The position numbers and the translations under genes were made by a program. The notes under the pieces were generated by a model. That model made no database searches. It was not told the DNA's origin and worked only from the letters and a program-made list of their open reading frames with translations. From Alviniconcha marisindica (taxonomy: Eukaryota > Mollusca > Gastropoda > Provannidae): a stretch of 64,000 nt of DNA. Where the stretch lies: NCBI GenBank assembly GCA_018857735.1, contig JABMCL010001087.1:1303501-1367500 (forward strand). The letters are read 5' to 3'. Shown here one piece after another: positions 25,321 through 36,749 of the stretch (the first letter of the stretch is position 1; every line of letters begins with the position of its first letter).

Positions 25321-28300
25321 GTGCACACTATGAAATATTATGCATTGTACATATTACTCGCGGTGAAAGCATATTCGTATTAGTTACTTTTTGCATTATG
25401 CTTATAAATGCTTTGTAGTTTATGCTGACAGTGCAGTTTATGAAAATAAGCTGCTTCAAGGACAGGCCATTGTGCGGGCGATACAATCATACATGTATGA
25501 CTATGACAGCTTGACCTAACGAGTTCAAGAAGAAGCATTTTGTTTTCACCTCTGGTACCTGACCATTTCGCCAGGGCCACCCTTCGTGCATTGTATCTTC
25601 TTTGTGAATGAATGTCGTAGCATCGCTCTTGAGCGGTGGTCCATCGGATTGAAACTAAATTACTGATGTTATCATGGCTCTTAATTGCAGTTCCTGACCC
25701 CAGCTTGTTTTTCCGACTCGGAACGGGATTTTCGAAACTGAGTGCTGAACTGCACAATGAATCTTGAGGAATGGGATGATGAATACTGAACTTTGTTGTT
25801 CCACCATGCCTATGACGTGTTAAATATATTGTCTTCCAGTAATGAGAACGGTATGACTTGGAGGCAGTTGCATCAGCTAAGTGTGGCCCCACAGTGTGTT
25901 CTTGGGTATTAACATCCACTTCAGAAAGAGAGAAGACAGTTGCGCAGAGCGACAGCACTCACTTTCGAAAGCCATGTAAACATGTTTGAGCTCGCCATAT
26001 GGATGGATGACCATCATGAGCTATGCCTTGTATCTGCCCCAAATTTCTTCAAGTTCAAATTATATATTTATATACAGACTCTACAAAAGTCCTTTAGATC
26101 AGACTATAAACCAAGGTCCCCTATGTGTATTTAAATACAAAGTAAAGGTCCTGTAGTCCTGTCACATGCACAGTTCAGTGGATTATAAAAATACCAAAAT
26201 AAACCAGAATGCACTAAAAGTGTTAGTCTTCAAACTGTTGAAACTGGACACGATATGAAAGAAGAAGAAAACATCTGTGCTGAAAGTGAATTCTTCTTCT
26301 TCTTCTTCTTCGTCGTCTTTTTCCCCCCTCTTTTTAAGCACAGAATTGTGTGTGTGTGGACACTTGTCAAGTGCTTCATCTCAGGGTGAGCCCTAAGCAC
26401 TTCACAATGGCAACTATAGCGCTATTCTTTGCTTCTGAGCAGACCCATTGAGCTCAGGTGGCATGCAACTCTGAATGAATGACTGTAGTTTTACACAGCA
26501 TGTTTTGAATATCCACCAAAGTGGATGCAGTCACCGTGCACATTCTGTGTACACCATACAACCACAGTGAGTCAGCTCAAGAGCAGAGAATAGCAGTATA
26601 CAAAAGCGATCAATAATAATAATTATAATACATGACCATCCATACTAACGACTACTACTAAAGCTGCAGTAGCAAACACCCATCTCTCTTCCCCGTCTAG
26701 AACACATACTCTCTCTCTCTCTCTCTCTCTCTCTGCTGCATTTTTTGTTTTGTTTTTAGAATCTGTCAAACAAAATAACAGCCAGTACATCCAACTGATT
26801 GCTGATTTTTGGTCCAGTATATGCTGATCTTAACCAGTAAAATACCAGAAATTACCGGTTAATGTGACCTCTGTTGCTTGCATAGAAGTAACCCCAGAAT
26901 CAGTGTTAACCAAACAGTTGTTGCTTCATTTCTTCTTGCGCTAATATGTTGATAGGCAAAGGTCAGGAGTTGCATCTGTATGCTTCCAGTATACACTTTT
27001 GTAGTGTAGGCTAGTCAGAAGTCAGTATAGACCTAAGATGTGCTGAGTCAGTCTGGAATCCTTATAGTAAAACAATATTATGAACTGGTGCAAAGAAGAG
27101 CTGCACTTGCACACATAGACAAAAGTGTCATTGGTATGGTGCCAGATATAAAACTCTCTCTGATCACTCTGCAGCAGAGACAAATGACTACCTGACTCTG
27201 CATGCTACATGTAAAGATTATTATAATTGATAGCTTTTAATAGAAATTGCACTATTCTCCACTCTCAAGCAAGCTCGCTGCACTTTGCATGTTTTTAGTG
27301 CATGCTGGGTTATTTATGTTTCCATAATCAGCTGAACTCTGACATAGACTCCAGGATATTTTGGATCCACACACAGACAGGAGAGTACACGTTGAGTGCT
27401 AAGACCCTACAGCAAACAGGGGACAAAAACATTTGGGAAGGAAATATACAAAGAGACACACAATGAAGTGATGAACTTGATATAGGCTTTTTAAGGAGAT
27501 TCAGGGGCATTTCATCAAGGCCTGCTGTCCCTGTCCCTTTTATCTAGCAGAGCCTTCAGCATCACACCCCCAGTGGTCATGCTAGGTTTTTTGAAAATTG
27601 GTCCCGTCAGCTTTTATCCCAGGTCTTTACCCAACACCTGAGTTCAAAACCAGTCTCAGTGAAACAAATCTTGGTGAAACCTAGACATCTGAAGAATAAA
27701 TGAAAACCGGCAAACTGGGATCGTTAATTAGACACATATCTAGATTCTAAATATGAAAGATAGCAATGGCTTGCTTACCTCTTTCTATTTCCTACGTGTT
27801 TTCATGGCAAAAAATAATTGCTGGCGGTGCCAACACCAAAGTCTGTCACTTTTTGCATGAATGTTCAGCATCATTAGTCTTGTAACACACTCCTCTCTGA
27901 GTCAGTTTGAGCCATCTGTTTTGATTGCATTCTGGGCACTGAACCCTCTTTCTGCAGGCGCACTAGTCACTGGGATCACCAAGGCAATTTTTACTAGCAT
28001 AGTGAAATCCAGGAATTGTGCTGCCAGATTCCCGATGACAATGTGACATGACATGACACCGCTCTCGTCACCGCTGTAACCACTCAGAGTACATTTGAAC
28101 TGATCAAAGTCATTTTGCGCTCTCGGTCCATTGATGGTTGTCGCATAGTGACGAGTAAGCAATGTCAGGTCTCTTGTTGCGTATGCATCTAGAAGTCCAG
28201 GAGGATTGCTGGGTGGATACTTCTGTCTGTCAAGCATGTTGGCCAAAGCTGACACTGTGCTAAGCTGATTGTCAGGAAAGCGTTTTGTCAGAGCCTGAAT

Positions 28301-31300
28301 CAGCTGTTCAGTAAATGCCGTCCGAGCTTGCTGAAATGCAGGTTGTCTGTCACAATACATAAGGTTGACCATTTGAAAAACACCACCATCCCATGTCACT
28401 GTTGTTGAAAAGTCTTGTTCATTATGGCCAGGGGTTGTGAGAAGGCACTGCAAACTTGCTTTCATACTGTCTACAACTGGCTGAATATCTGAGAGATTCA
28501 CAGCCTCTCGCTGGAAAGTCAAGTTCAGTTTTTCCATGATTGGTATGACGTCTGAAAGCATGTATGTCATTGCAACAAATGCAAACATTTTGCATTTACA
28601 GCTGCTGTGAGATTGTTTCTCTATGCTTAGTTTCTCAGTTCCAGTGCCAGTTCTGGGTACACACTTTTTACAGCTTGGACAGCTTTTCCTTGACTAAGCC
28701 ACTGGATGCTGATAGGATGTTTCAGATACAGGTATTGTGACTGGGCCAAAGCAACACACATCTTCTTCAGATGATGTGTTCTGTCACCAGAGGCCTTGTA
28801 GAGCTTGAAAATCTGTTGTAGACATAGTCTATAATCTGCCACAGACTGTACACCTTCTGTTGCATCTTTCGTTGCCAAAGCAACACAATGAGCTGCACAG
28901 TGAATGTGCACCAGCATGGGCTGTTGACCTTTCAGTCGTACACCAACACCATTGTGTCAACCTGTCATCGCTGATGTTCCATTTGACCCAAGTCCAACCA
29001 CCTGCCTATCTGCAATCGACCACTCCTCCAGAACTTTCACCAACATTTCAGCAGTTCCATTGTCAATTGTGTAATTTCCCAGAAAAATGGTTTCAACACC
29101 ATTGTTCTCTACACGTGAATCAGTTTTTTGTCAAGAGTACAATTCAATGTTTCATTGATGATTATACCCACAAAGTCACTCTTCTCAAGTTGTTGTTTTT
29201 CATTTCCTCTTTGGTGACATCCACAAGACACGGCTCCATCTGCGACACAAAGCTATAGTGTGTGTAGATTTCTCCAGTCTTCAGGGATTGCACTCCATTC
29301 ATCTTTTGAAGTTCAAGAAGTGATCCAAAATTATTGGCAGGGATATTGTTTTGCACAATACAGAAAACAGTCCATAACTGGGCTTGCGGGCATTCTTTCT
29401 CACTAGCACAGGCTGACTCAGAATGTGGAACCATGGAAGGTTGTTTTGACATAGTGGTCACTGCTGCTTTGTGAGATACAGACTTGGCATGTTCTGCAAG
29501 AGCCGAGTATTGATAGTTCCTTGAGCCCCTAGTGAAGCCATTTTTCTGCTTAGTTTTCTGACAAATAATGCAGAACATTGTCAGTTGCTGGTCCCTCTCT
29601 AGCCAGCTGAAGTCTTTCAACCAACCCTCACGAAATTCATCATGCCTGCATTTTTTGCTCGATGTTTCTGGTGTCTCTGGACATGTCTCATGGATAACAG
29701 GCTGTTGTTCCTCTGCGGTACTGGTAGATGGTCTGGCTTCGCCTTGCAAATGAGTATCAGAACTGGTAGATTATTCTACTCTTCTTGAAAAAAATCAAAA
29801 CATTGACTGTTGTCCTTTTCTTGCCATTGCCATCCACTGATAAATCTGCCTGATTATGTTGCAGACTACTAGGCCTATTATCATTCTCAGTACACGAGCT
29901 GCCTCAGGGAAACAATGTAGCAAAAATGGTCCTTTGGTTGGCCCACCAAGATGCGATCCACAAACTAGCGAGTAAAATGCAACTACAAACGCAGTTATTA
30001 GTAAATGCACGCTCTTCTGCTAGTTAGTGCCCTGACTGCTATGGCACTGGTGGGAACTCACCAGTTAGGCACAACCACAACAGTTGTCTGCGCCACTCAC
30101 CACTGTGGTGATAGCAAGGTTTGAGATAAAGCAAGCCATCACTGTACCCGTCTACTGTCCTGTGGTTGTGAATATATTTTAAAAAATAATTATTATATTT
30201 TGTATTTAGGACCCCAGATCTGTAACCAGTTCACGCCAAATATAACCAATCCCTGGGACCGGCAGCTTCCAAAAAATCCTGTATTCTCTTTTCATAAACA
30301 TAATTTTGCCGGTAATTACTGTTTATCGCAAACCCTGACCCCTCCTCCTCCTCCACACACTTCTCCAGACAAAAGAATGGTGCAGTTGCCTGTTGTTGTA
30401 AAATGGTAGAAGAAGAAATGAATTGTGGCCTCTCACAAAATTGTGGTTATGTTCACATAGTAAAAGTTATCATGTGTTCTTCCTTATTCTGTTCTAGCTT
30501 TCTCAAGCCAGCAGTGATTGCTCCGGTGGTAGCACGACTGAAACATGTCCTGCCTGACCTCCCATATGACTACAATGCCCTGGAGCCCTACATTTCTGCT
30601 GACATCATGAAGCTTCATCATCAGAAGCACCATGCTACTTATGTCAACAACCTCAACGTGGCTGAAGAGAAAGTGTCAGAAGCTCTTGCTAAAAGTGTGT
30701 GCCATAATAATGAGCATGTTTTGGTTTTTTGTTGATGAGACCTGTTGTAAGTAACTGTCCATGGGGATCCCAGAGGTGATAGCTGGTGTCTTGTGTGTTT
30801 TTTAGTGTTTTTTAAGGGTTTCTAAATATAAAATATAAACGTCATCAAAGGCAAAGTCCAAGCCAGACTCCAAGCACTGGTTTACAACATCCTTCCTCCA
30901 ATCACTATCGTAATTGGTTACACCATAGGTCTGATTTTTTTTTAGCAAGCTGACAATGTTTGTTGTTGTTGTTGGTTCGGAAATTTGTAACAGACAACTC
31001 AAATTATATCAGACATTTCTTTTATAACAGCACATTGCTTATTGCCAGCGAAATAAAACTAAAATCACTTCAAACAAGACAGAACAATATTTTTTACCCC
31101 AGGCAGATGTGCCTCATGTTTACATGTGTTCTTTGACATTATATTGTTTCCACAGTTTTATTAAGGAGTGCCCCCTCAGTGGTGTAACCAGTTATGGCAG
31201 TGTTTTGAGGAAGGGTGCTGGAAAGTGAGGCTTGGTGTGTGACTCCAAGCATCAGTTCACGACATCCTTCCTCCAACCACTGCACAAATGGCAGTAAGTT

Positions 31301-34205
31301 TCTACCCAGACAGCTACAGACAACTCCAAAAAATCATGGTGGGCCACATTTGTCTTATAACTGTTCACAGTGCTTATCCCAGCACATCAGAAAGTTGTTC
31401 AAATCAAGACAGAAGTAATCTTTTACCCGTGGCAGAGGCGCCAAATGTTTATGTGCTTGCTATGATGCCATGCTGCTTCCATGCTGCTTCCACAGTCTTA
31501 GTACTCAAACTTTTCGCATATTTTATGGAGGTAGACAGATGTGCTGAGATGAGAAATGCCCATTCAAAAGTGTAACTATTTATGGCAGATTTTGGAGGAA
31601 GGGAACCCAAACATAATGCTTGGAATGTGATCAAAAGGCAGTCATTTCTTATTTTCTGACTATACCATGAGAATATTCTGTGTATGTAGAGAGATGGAGA
31701 GCAAAATGAGAGATTGAGCGGAAAAAGGAAAGAAAAAGCATTGCTGCAGCCTCATATTTAGGTGTAGAAGACTTCTTTTGAATTTTGTATTAAAAAGGCA
31801 AGAAGCCCAGCCCCTTCATAAGGAAACTATTCAGTGCATCATTGTGTAATATGCCTAGATTAGAATGGTTTAACTGTCACTGTATCTTGCTGCCAATCAC
31901 CTGATTCTTATTTCATTGCTGCATATATATAAGCTTATAATTCTTCAAGGAAAGTTACATATTATTCTAAACAAGTAATTAGTTGTTCGGCTTATTGTTT
32001 TATGGGCAACTTTATAACCCAGCATAACTAATTAAATGCACCATCCTTAGAATTTCTGACTGGCATGAAAGATATAAGTCTGTCTGATGATCAATGTTAG
32101 TCCATGTAAGACGTTATGAGCATCTGTTTTACACTGTTCAGTGCACACATGAAATCTTTAATCTGTATTATGTAACTCTTTTTCTCAACAGACGATGTAC
32201 AGACAGTGATTTCTATGCAGCCTGCACTGAAGTTCAATGGAGGAGGACACATCAACCACAGCATTTTTTGGCAAGTGCTTGCTCCACAGGGAGGAGGAGA
32301 GCCAACAGGGGACCTGTTAGCACAAATTCGTGAAGACTACGGTTCTTTTGCTAACATGAAAAAGGAGCTGATTACGGCAACAGTGGGCATCCAAGGATCT
32401 GGATGGGGATGGCTTGGCTACAATCCATTGTCAGGTCGTTTGCGTGTAGCGTGCTGTGCCAATCAGGATCCCTTGCAGGCTACCACTGGTGAGAATCGGC
32501 TCTTTAGCTCATTTAGTGCATGGAGCACACCCTGAGTATCATATAATTGGCACACTGGTGACCTGCATTGCTAGGGCAAGTCATAATTCAGGATCATCTC
32601 ATATTCCCACCCTGTCCATACCATTGGTGTTCCAAGTGCAATTTGTTTTGTTTAATTGTTGTTGTTTTTTGGCTGTCCTAGCTTGTCATACGTTTTAAAA
32701 GGCATTGTTTCAATAAGACTTGGCCCAACACCCTTAGTTATTGGGTGGTTCAGGCAGGGTTGTTAACTTCCTTGGCCTTTACCCTGAATCGTTTAAGTCC
32801 CTTGGCTGTTTTTAATTCCAGTGTTAACTTTCTTCACCATGGAATGTGGTGACAGTGATTTTTGCAAAGTTTACAGTGCCAACTTTAAAGGCATTTTTGA
32901 GGACCCATAATCAGAGTGTATCTGGCAACAAGCAAAAACTTGTTCCTCATGCTATAGGATGCCAAGGAACACATTTTTTCCAATCACGTGATCTTCTGGT
33001 CAGCCAGGAAATAATAAAAGACACTTTTTTTCCATCTTTAATTCATGCAAACACAAGAGTTGTGGCATTTGTACTGCTTCGCAATTCTAGGTTCAACTTC
33101 CATTGTTATACACAGCATGAACCAACGCCAACCCGGAAATTAGCCCAAAAGTGGCAGTTACAACCTTTCACGACTTCTTGTGCAAAAGATTATACAAAGG
33201 GCATTCACTTATATATACCAGCTTTACTGAATTGCCCAATAGTAACTCAACTGCATCCAAATTCTCTGTCATATACTGCTGGCAGAGGTTCAGTGAGGTG
33301 ATGGTTCAGATTGTTGGTAAACTGCAGCCTAGAAAACCAACATTGCTGCTGAGTCACTTCAGTGGTGCATGGATCATTCTAAGAATAAAAGCGCATTGGT
33401 CAACTGGCCCACTTCTTCTGGTATAAATAAATGGGCCAACTTCTAACGCAAAATTTCAAACGCCCCCATCCACACATGCACAGACCTAATACCCCTGATG
33501 ATTTGGGTGTACTAGACATGCTTTACAGTTCATTTGTTTTCTGGCCCAAAATGTGCCTGGTTCTGGGTTTTCAGTGGCACATGTATAAGTCTCGCAACCT
33601 CTCGCTGCCATAGTGTCAGTTTCTGTATTGTGCTTTGTGAAGTCTCAGCACTCAGTTCGTGGGCAGTTCAAAGCAAGGCTTGTATTTCTGTTGCAAAGTA
33701 CAGATATTAACCATTTTTCTGGAAGCTGTGTTGAATATGCCCAGTTCTGGGTTTTCAGTGGCACATATGTAAGTCTTGGAACCTCTCACTGCTATATTGT
33801 CGGTTTCTGTATTGTGCTTTATGTAGTCTTAGCACTGATTTCTTGGGCAGTTCAAAGTGAGGTTTGTATTTCTGTTGTAAAGTACAAGTATTAACCACTT
33901 TTCTGGAAGCTGTGTTGATTTTTTAAATTTTATTGATTTGTTTTATTTGAGAACAAAATGAAACAAAAAAGAAGTGATGGAGAAAGAGCCAAAGCAGTGA
34001 GGGAACAAATGTTCCTGTCAAGATAAAAAATATATGCTTGGCATAGTGGAGTCTTCCATTTCCAGATCATCTGCATACTGCCAGTATTGCTGCTCCTGTC
34101 CCTGGTCTGTGCCTAAAAAAATATAGTAACTTTTCTAAAAAAAACTACATGTTTCCTTAAGTTGTACTCTTATCTGTATTTGAGTATAAACAGGTCTGCA
34201 TGCAT

Positions 34206-34287
<82 letters not shown>

Positions 34288-35366
34288 CCAATGTTATGGC
34301 TAATCACCACATCTGGCATGCAAATTCAACCTAGAAGTAATTTTTTTAAATTCTGAATTTAAAAAAAAGATGGTGTGGGTGGTGGGGGCTGATTTTCACA
34401 GTTAAAATTGTCCCAAAACAAGCAAAAGCTGGTTTGATCTTCAGCCTGTTTCCTGTAATCTAAACTCACTCTGGCATACTTCATGGTACTACATTCTGCG
34501 AAACAAAAGCAGACTGTATGCCACTTGTTAGCAGTGGTTGCAGCAGCAGCCTGTCAGAATAGCTCTAACATCAAACATCAAGCAAAATTGTATAGCATTT
34601 ATGAAGACAGTGGATTTAACTTTTACTTGTCAAATGATATCAAGAAAATGTATATGAGGAGAGGGAGGGGAGGGGGGCTTGCAAGGAAAACTATATTATG
34701 TTTATTATTTTAGAGATTTTTATATTATAATTAATACCTATATACATTTTTGTTGATCTTATAAAACTAGATGAGCTCACCCTTGTCAGTGCAATATGAC
34801 ACTATAAAAATGACTGCTATTATTATTATTATCGTTGTAAAGTTAGATAATGTTTGTTGGTTTGGTATCTTACAAGTTATAGACGTCTCAACCAACATAA
34901 TGTTGTTGGTCTGGTATTTTATAAGTTACTGACTTCTGAATCTTTTGCCATTCATAATTTTGGTACATACCAAAGACTTTGTATCCTGGCACATACTAGA
35001 CATATTGCAAGAAAGTGGGCATGTACTGACATTGTGCCTGCAGGACATGCAGCAAGAGATCTTGTTGCAACATGTGATCTTGATTTATAATGGTATTTTG
35101 GGGGGGGCATTTCAGTGAAAAGTGTTCACAAAGGCAGTTTTAAAGTGGAAAGAATTATGCACAGAGAATGGGAGAAAAAAAAACTGTTCTTGGTTTGTTA
35201 TGTTTTTCCACCAGGTCTGATCCCCCTGTTTGGCATTGATGTCTGGGAGCATGCCTACTACCTTCAGTACAAAAATGTCCGACCTGACTACGTCAATGCC
35301 ATCTTCAACATCGTGAACTGGAAGAACGTTGCTGAGCGCTTCCAGCAGGCCAAACTGGCCAACTAA
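25289..35366 (+). CDS. SOD2: SOD2, mitochondrial manganese superoxide dismutase (whole CDS)
   Basis: This enzyme converts superoxide to hydrogen peroxide and oxygen in the mitochondrial matrix. Four exons, 25289-25320, 30498-30694, 32192-32488 and 35215-35366, join in frame (678 bp, 225 residues; human is 222). The N-terminus [18 protein letters not shown] is basic, hydroxylated and poor in acids, as a matrix-targeting presequence should be. The mature part opens [20 protein letters not shown]. Metal ligands are visible: His in KLHHQKHH, His in INHSIFW, and Asp and His in DVWEHAYY. The Gln of GIQGSGWGW marks the Mn-type rather than the Fe-type enzyme. The end is QQAKLAN before TAA. It is divergent from WTAP. 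Introns 1 and 3 are filled with transposon debris. Identification is certain; exon 1 is short but fits phase and function. Confidence 0.96.
25380..25958 (-). other. 192-codon open frame antisense to SOD2 intron 1
   Basis: This is the longest frame in the window not assigned to a gene or transposon. It lacks an ATG at its start, following directly on an in-frame TGA. It reads through CpG-richer DNA than its neighbours. Part of it is [20 protein letters not shown] and [20 protein letters not shown]. No family, signal peptide or membrane segment is recognised. Just upstream (25995-25960) are ATG starts followed by GAAA|GTGAGT, a donor-like site. It could be an exon of an unknown minus-strand gene, or a chance frame in GC-richer DNA. 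Confidence 0.2.
26355..26495 (-). repeat. Interspersed repeat (pair with 39.39 kb), inverted
   Basis: Read on the minus strand: CTACAGTCATTCATTCAGAG, AATAGCGCTATAGTTGCCAT and GTGAAGTGCTTAGGGCTCAC. The same order occurs at 39385-39490 on the plus strand. It is probably a retroelement tail. Confidence 0.65.
26707..26735 (+). repeat. (CT)n microsatellite
   Basis: About 14 CT units in SOD2 intron 1. Confidence 0.9.
27036..27195 (+). mobile_element. LINE reverse-transcriptase C-terminal fragment
   Basis: The plus strand reads [11 protein letters not shown] then, after a one-base shift, [20 protein letters not shown] and LITLQQRQM. This is the 'vWnPy...lE.vQRrAa' signature of non-LTR reverse-transcriptase tails. 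It lies in SOD2 intron 1. Confidence 0.6.
27860..29755 (-). pseudogene. Decayed hAT-type transposase in SOD2 intron 1
   Basis: Three open stretches on the minus strand lie in the right order for one hAT-like transposase. At 29749-29162 there is a TTF/BED-like zinc finger ([13 protein letters not shown] then HAKSVSHKA). At about 29100-28627 there is the core with [14 protein letters not shown], a stop, then HNGVGVRLK and [12 protein letters not shown]. At 28588-27902 there is the C-terminal part ending with the dimerisation motif [20 protein letters not shown]. It is broken by an in-frame TGA after SAMTG, a frame change near 29160 and another near 28600. It lacks the last part of the dimerisation domain. 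The element is similar to the ZNF862/KIAA1586-like hAT lineage. No terminal inverted repeats or target duplication were found. It is inert. Confidence 0.85.
30498..30694 (+). CDS. SOD2: SOD2 coding exon 2
   Basis: The acceptor is CTGTTCTAG| and the donor GCTAAAA|GTGTGT. It encodes the end of the presequence and the N-terminal alpha-hairpin domain: [20 protein letters not shown], the first metal ligand in [14 protein letters not shown], and [10 protein letters not shown]. Confidence 0.95.
30850..31625 (+). repeat. ~375-bp diverged tandem duplication in SOD2 intron 2
   Basis: GACTCCAAGCACTGGTTTAC at 30.87 kb recurs as GACTCCAAGCATCAGTTCAC at 31.24 kb. Paired matches continue through ACATCCTTCCTCCAA(T/C)CACT, GACAACTC, CAAGACAGAA, TTCCACAGT and GTTATGGCAG/TTTATGGCAG. 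The copies are old, with many indels. Confidence 0.7.
32192..32488 (+). CDS. SOD2: SOD2 coding exon 3
   Basis: The acceptor is CTCAACAG| and the donor CCACTG|GTGAGA. It encodes [26 protein letters not shown] (second His ligand), the [11 protein letters not shown] active-site Gln segment, and [10 protein letters not shown]. Confidence 0.96.
32846..33301 (+). pseudogene. SAP-like domain fragment in SOD2 intron 3
   Basis: A 151-codon open frame begins without an ATG and carries [20 protein letters not shown] then [12 protein letters not shown]. This has the spacing of a SAP DNA-binding motif (lkv.eLK.fLr..gl.vsGnK..Lv.r). Such N-termini occur in transposon-associated proteins of invertebrates. 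The remaining ~110 residues are not recognised. Likely transposon debris; a chance open frame with a chance SAP-like start is the alternative. Confidence 0.4.
33553..33925 (+). repeat. 186-bp tandem duplication in SOD2 intron 3
   Basis: Two units start GGTTCTGGGTTTTCAGTGGC and CAGTTCTGGGTTTTCAGTGGC. They share CTTGTATTTCTGTTG(C/T)AAAG and TTTTCTGGAAGCTGTGTTGA at their ends and are about 88% alike by eye. Confidence 0.85.
34208..34285 (+). repeat. (CA)n microsatellite
   Basis: About 39 uninterrupted CA units in SOD2 intron 3. Confidence 0.95.
35215..35366 (+). CDS. SOD2: SOD2 terminal coding exon 4
   Basis: The acceptor is TTCCACCAG|. It encodes [20 protein letters not shown] with the last two metal ligands (Asp and His of DVWEH), then [20 protein letters not shown] and the C-terminus QQAKLAN, TAA. 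Confidence 0.96.
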
Positions 35367-35760
35367 AATGTTCAGGTGTTTATAAATTGCACGTAAGGAG
35401 TGAAAATTCAGAGAAGAATGAACTGATTGCAGTTATGCATATTATTTTTGTTTTCTTTCATGTTTCCGTTTAATTTTGTTTATTTCTGCCTGCAGTTAAG
35501 TCTAGGATGTCAGCTACAATTCAAGTGTGTCCTCTGCTAATAGACCTGGTGCATACAAAAATGAAAGGATATATTCCTAAGCTAATAAAAATAGCAGGTG
35601 TTAGTAACTGGCATGAATGCAAGTGGTAGTGTGGTTTACTGCAATCAGCGTTTGTTTTTTCTCCATTCAAATCAAGGCTTTTGTGACTGACTGACGTATT
35701 ATGAACAATATAGCTGGAAGAATAGGCTGGAGACAAATCAGTGTAATCAATAAAATTTGA
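35367..35760 (+). terminator. SOD2: SOD2 3' UTR and poly(A) signals
   Basis: About 390 bases of untranslated sequence follow the stop. Two AATAAA hexamers lie on the plus strand, one near 35584 and a better-placed one at 35749-35754 followed by T/G-rich sequence. The second is my preferred end. Confidence 0.55.
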
Positions 35761-36141
35761 ATTTGGACAAACTGTGACTGCTGTGATTGGATCAGTTTCT
35801 GTCTAGTATGTTTTGTGGTTGGTCTTCATTAAGGAACTAGCCTTCTCAAAAGAGACCAAAAAGGAAAATCAAAATCTCAGATTTTGTTTTAATTTGTTTT
35901 GTTGATTTTACTTTGAATTTGAAAACTGAGTTCCAAAGTGACAATTAGCAGGACTGGATGTACAAAAGGCCATCATCAGTTAAATGCTGCAGCTTGCAGC
36001 AACCTGTGAACTGCCTACAGCCTCCTTTTTTCCTCTGGTGGCTTGAGCATGCTCTTTTAATGCAGAACATCAAAGAGGTCATGGCATGGAACAGGCAAAC
36101 TAGGATGCTTGATGGTTGTTTTGAAATATATGTACCAGTAA

Positions 36142-36558
36142 CATACCTGTCAACCCATACAGTTTACCAGTATAAAATAATAAAAAAATCATTATTTGGG
36201 GGGGATATGGCCATATAGGAAAATTGATACAGGAAAACATAATTTTCATGAGATTTTGTTGCTGTTTTAAACTGAGCAAAAAGATTGTAAAACTGTTGAA
36301 TGAGCAGTCAACACACACCATCGCCAAATGCACAGTGACTGGCCTAGTGCAATAGGCTAAGAAATCTCAGTGAAAGTGAGATTTGAAGTTGTGCATGCAT
36401 ATTTAGTACAACATTGCTTCTTCCTTCTGCCATGCCTGTTGGAATTCAAAATGCTGCTGCTGCCAGCGAAAAAACAAAAGACCCCGGCCTGCATAAGGGA
36501 AATACAGGTTCACAAACTCTGGACTTAGGTTTACTCCCAAAAGGGGTTGACAGCTATG
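36142..36558. mobile_element. MITE copy 1 with 6-bp target duplication
   Basis: It starts CATACCTGTCAACCC and ends GGGTTGACAGCTATG, giving ~15-bp terminal inverted repeats with one mismatch. It is flanked on both sides by CAGTAA. Length is 417 bp and there is no coding frame. A second copy lies at 46116-46524 in the same orientation. The superfamily is not identified; 6-bp duplications are uncommon among DNA transposons. Confidence 0.85.
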
Positions 36559-36749
36559 CAGTAATCATCACTTGCCAAACTCTGTTCAAAGTTCAAGAAA
36601 AAATCAGCAGTGCATTTTTATTTTTTTAAACACCTGACTTTAAGTATTTAGTTTGGTCTCTTCTTTGTGTTGGACACCACATATTTTGAGAAGGCTATAT
36701 CATTTTAAAGCATGCTACAGGTTCTTGTTGACATTTCGATTGACATTCC

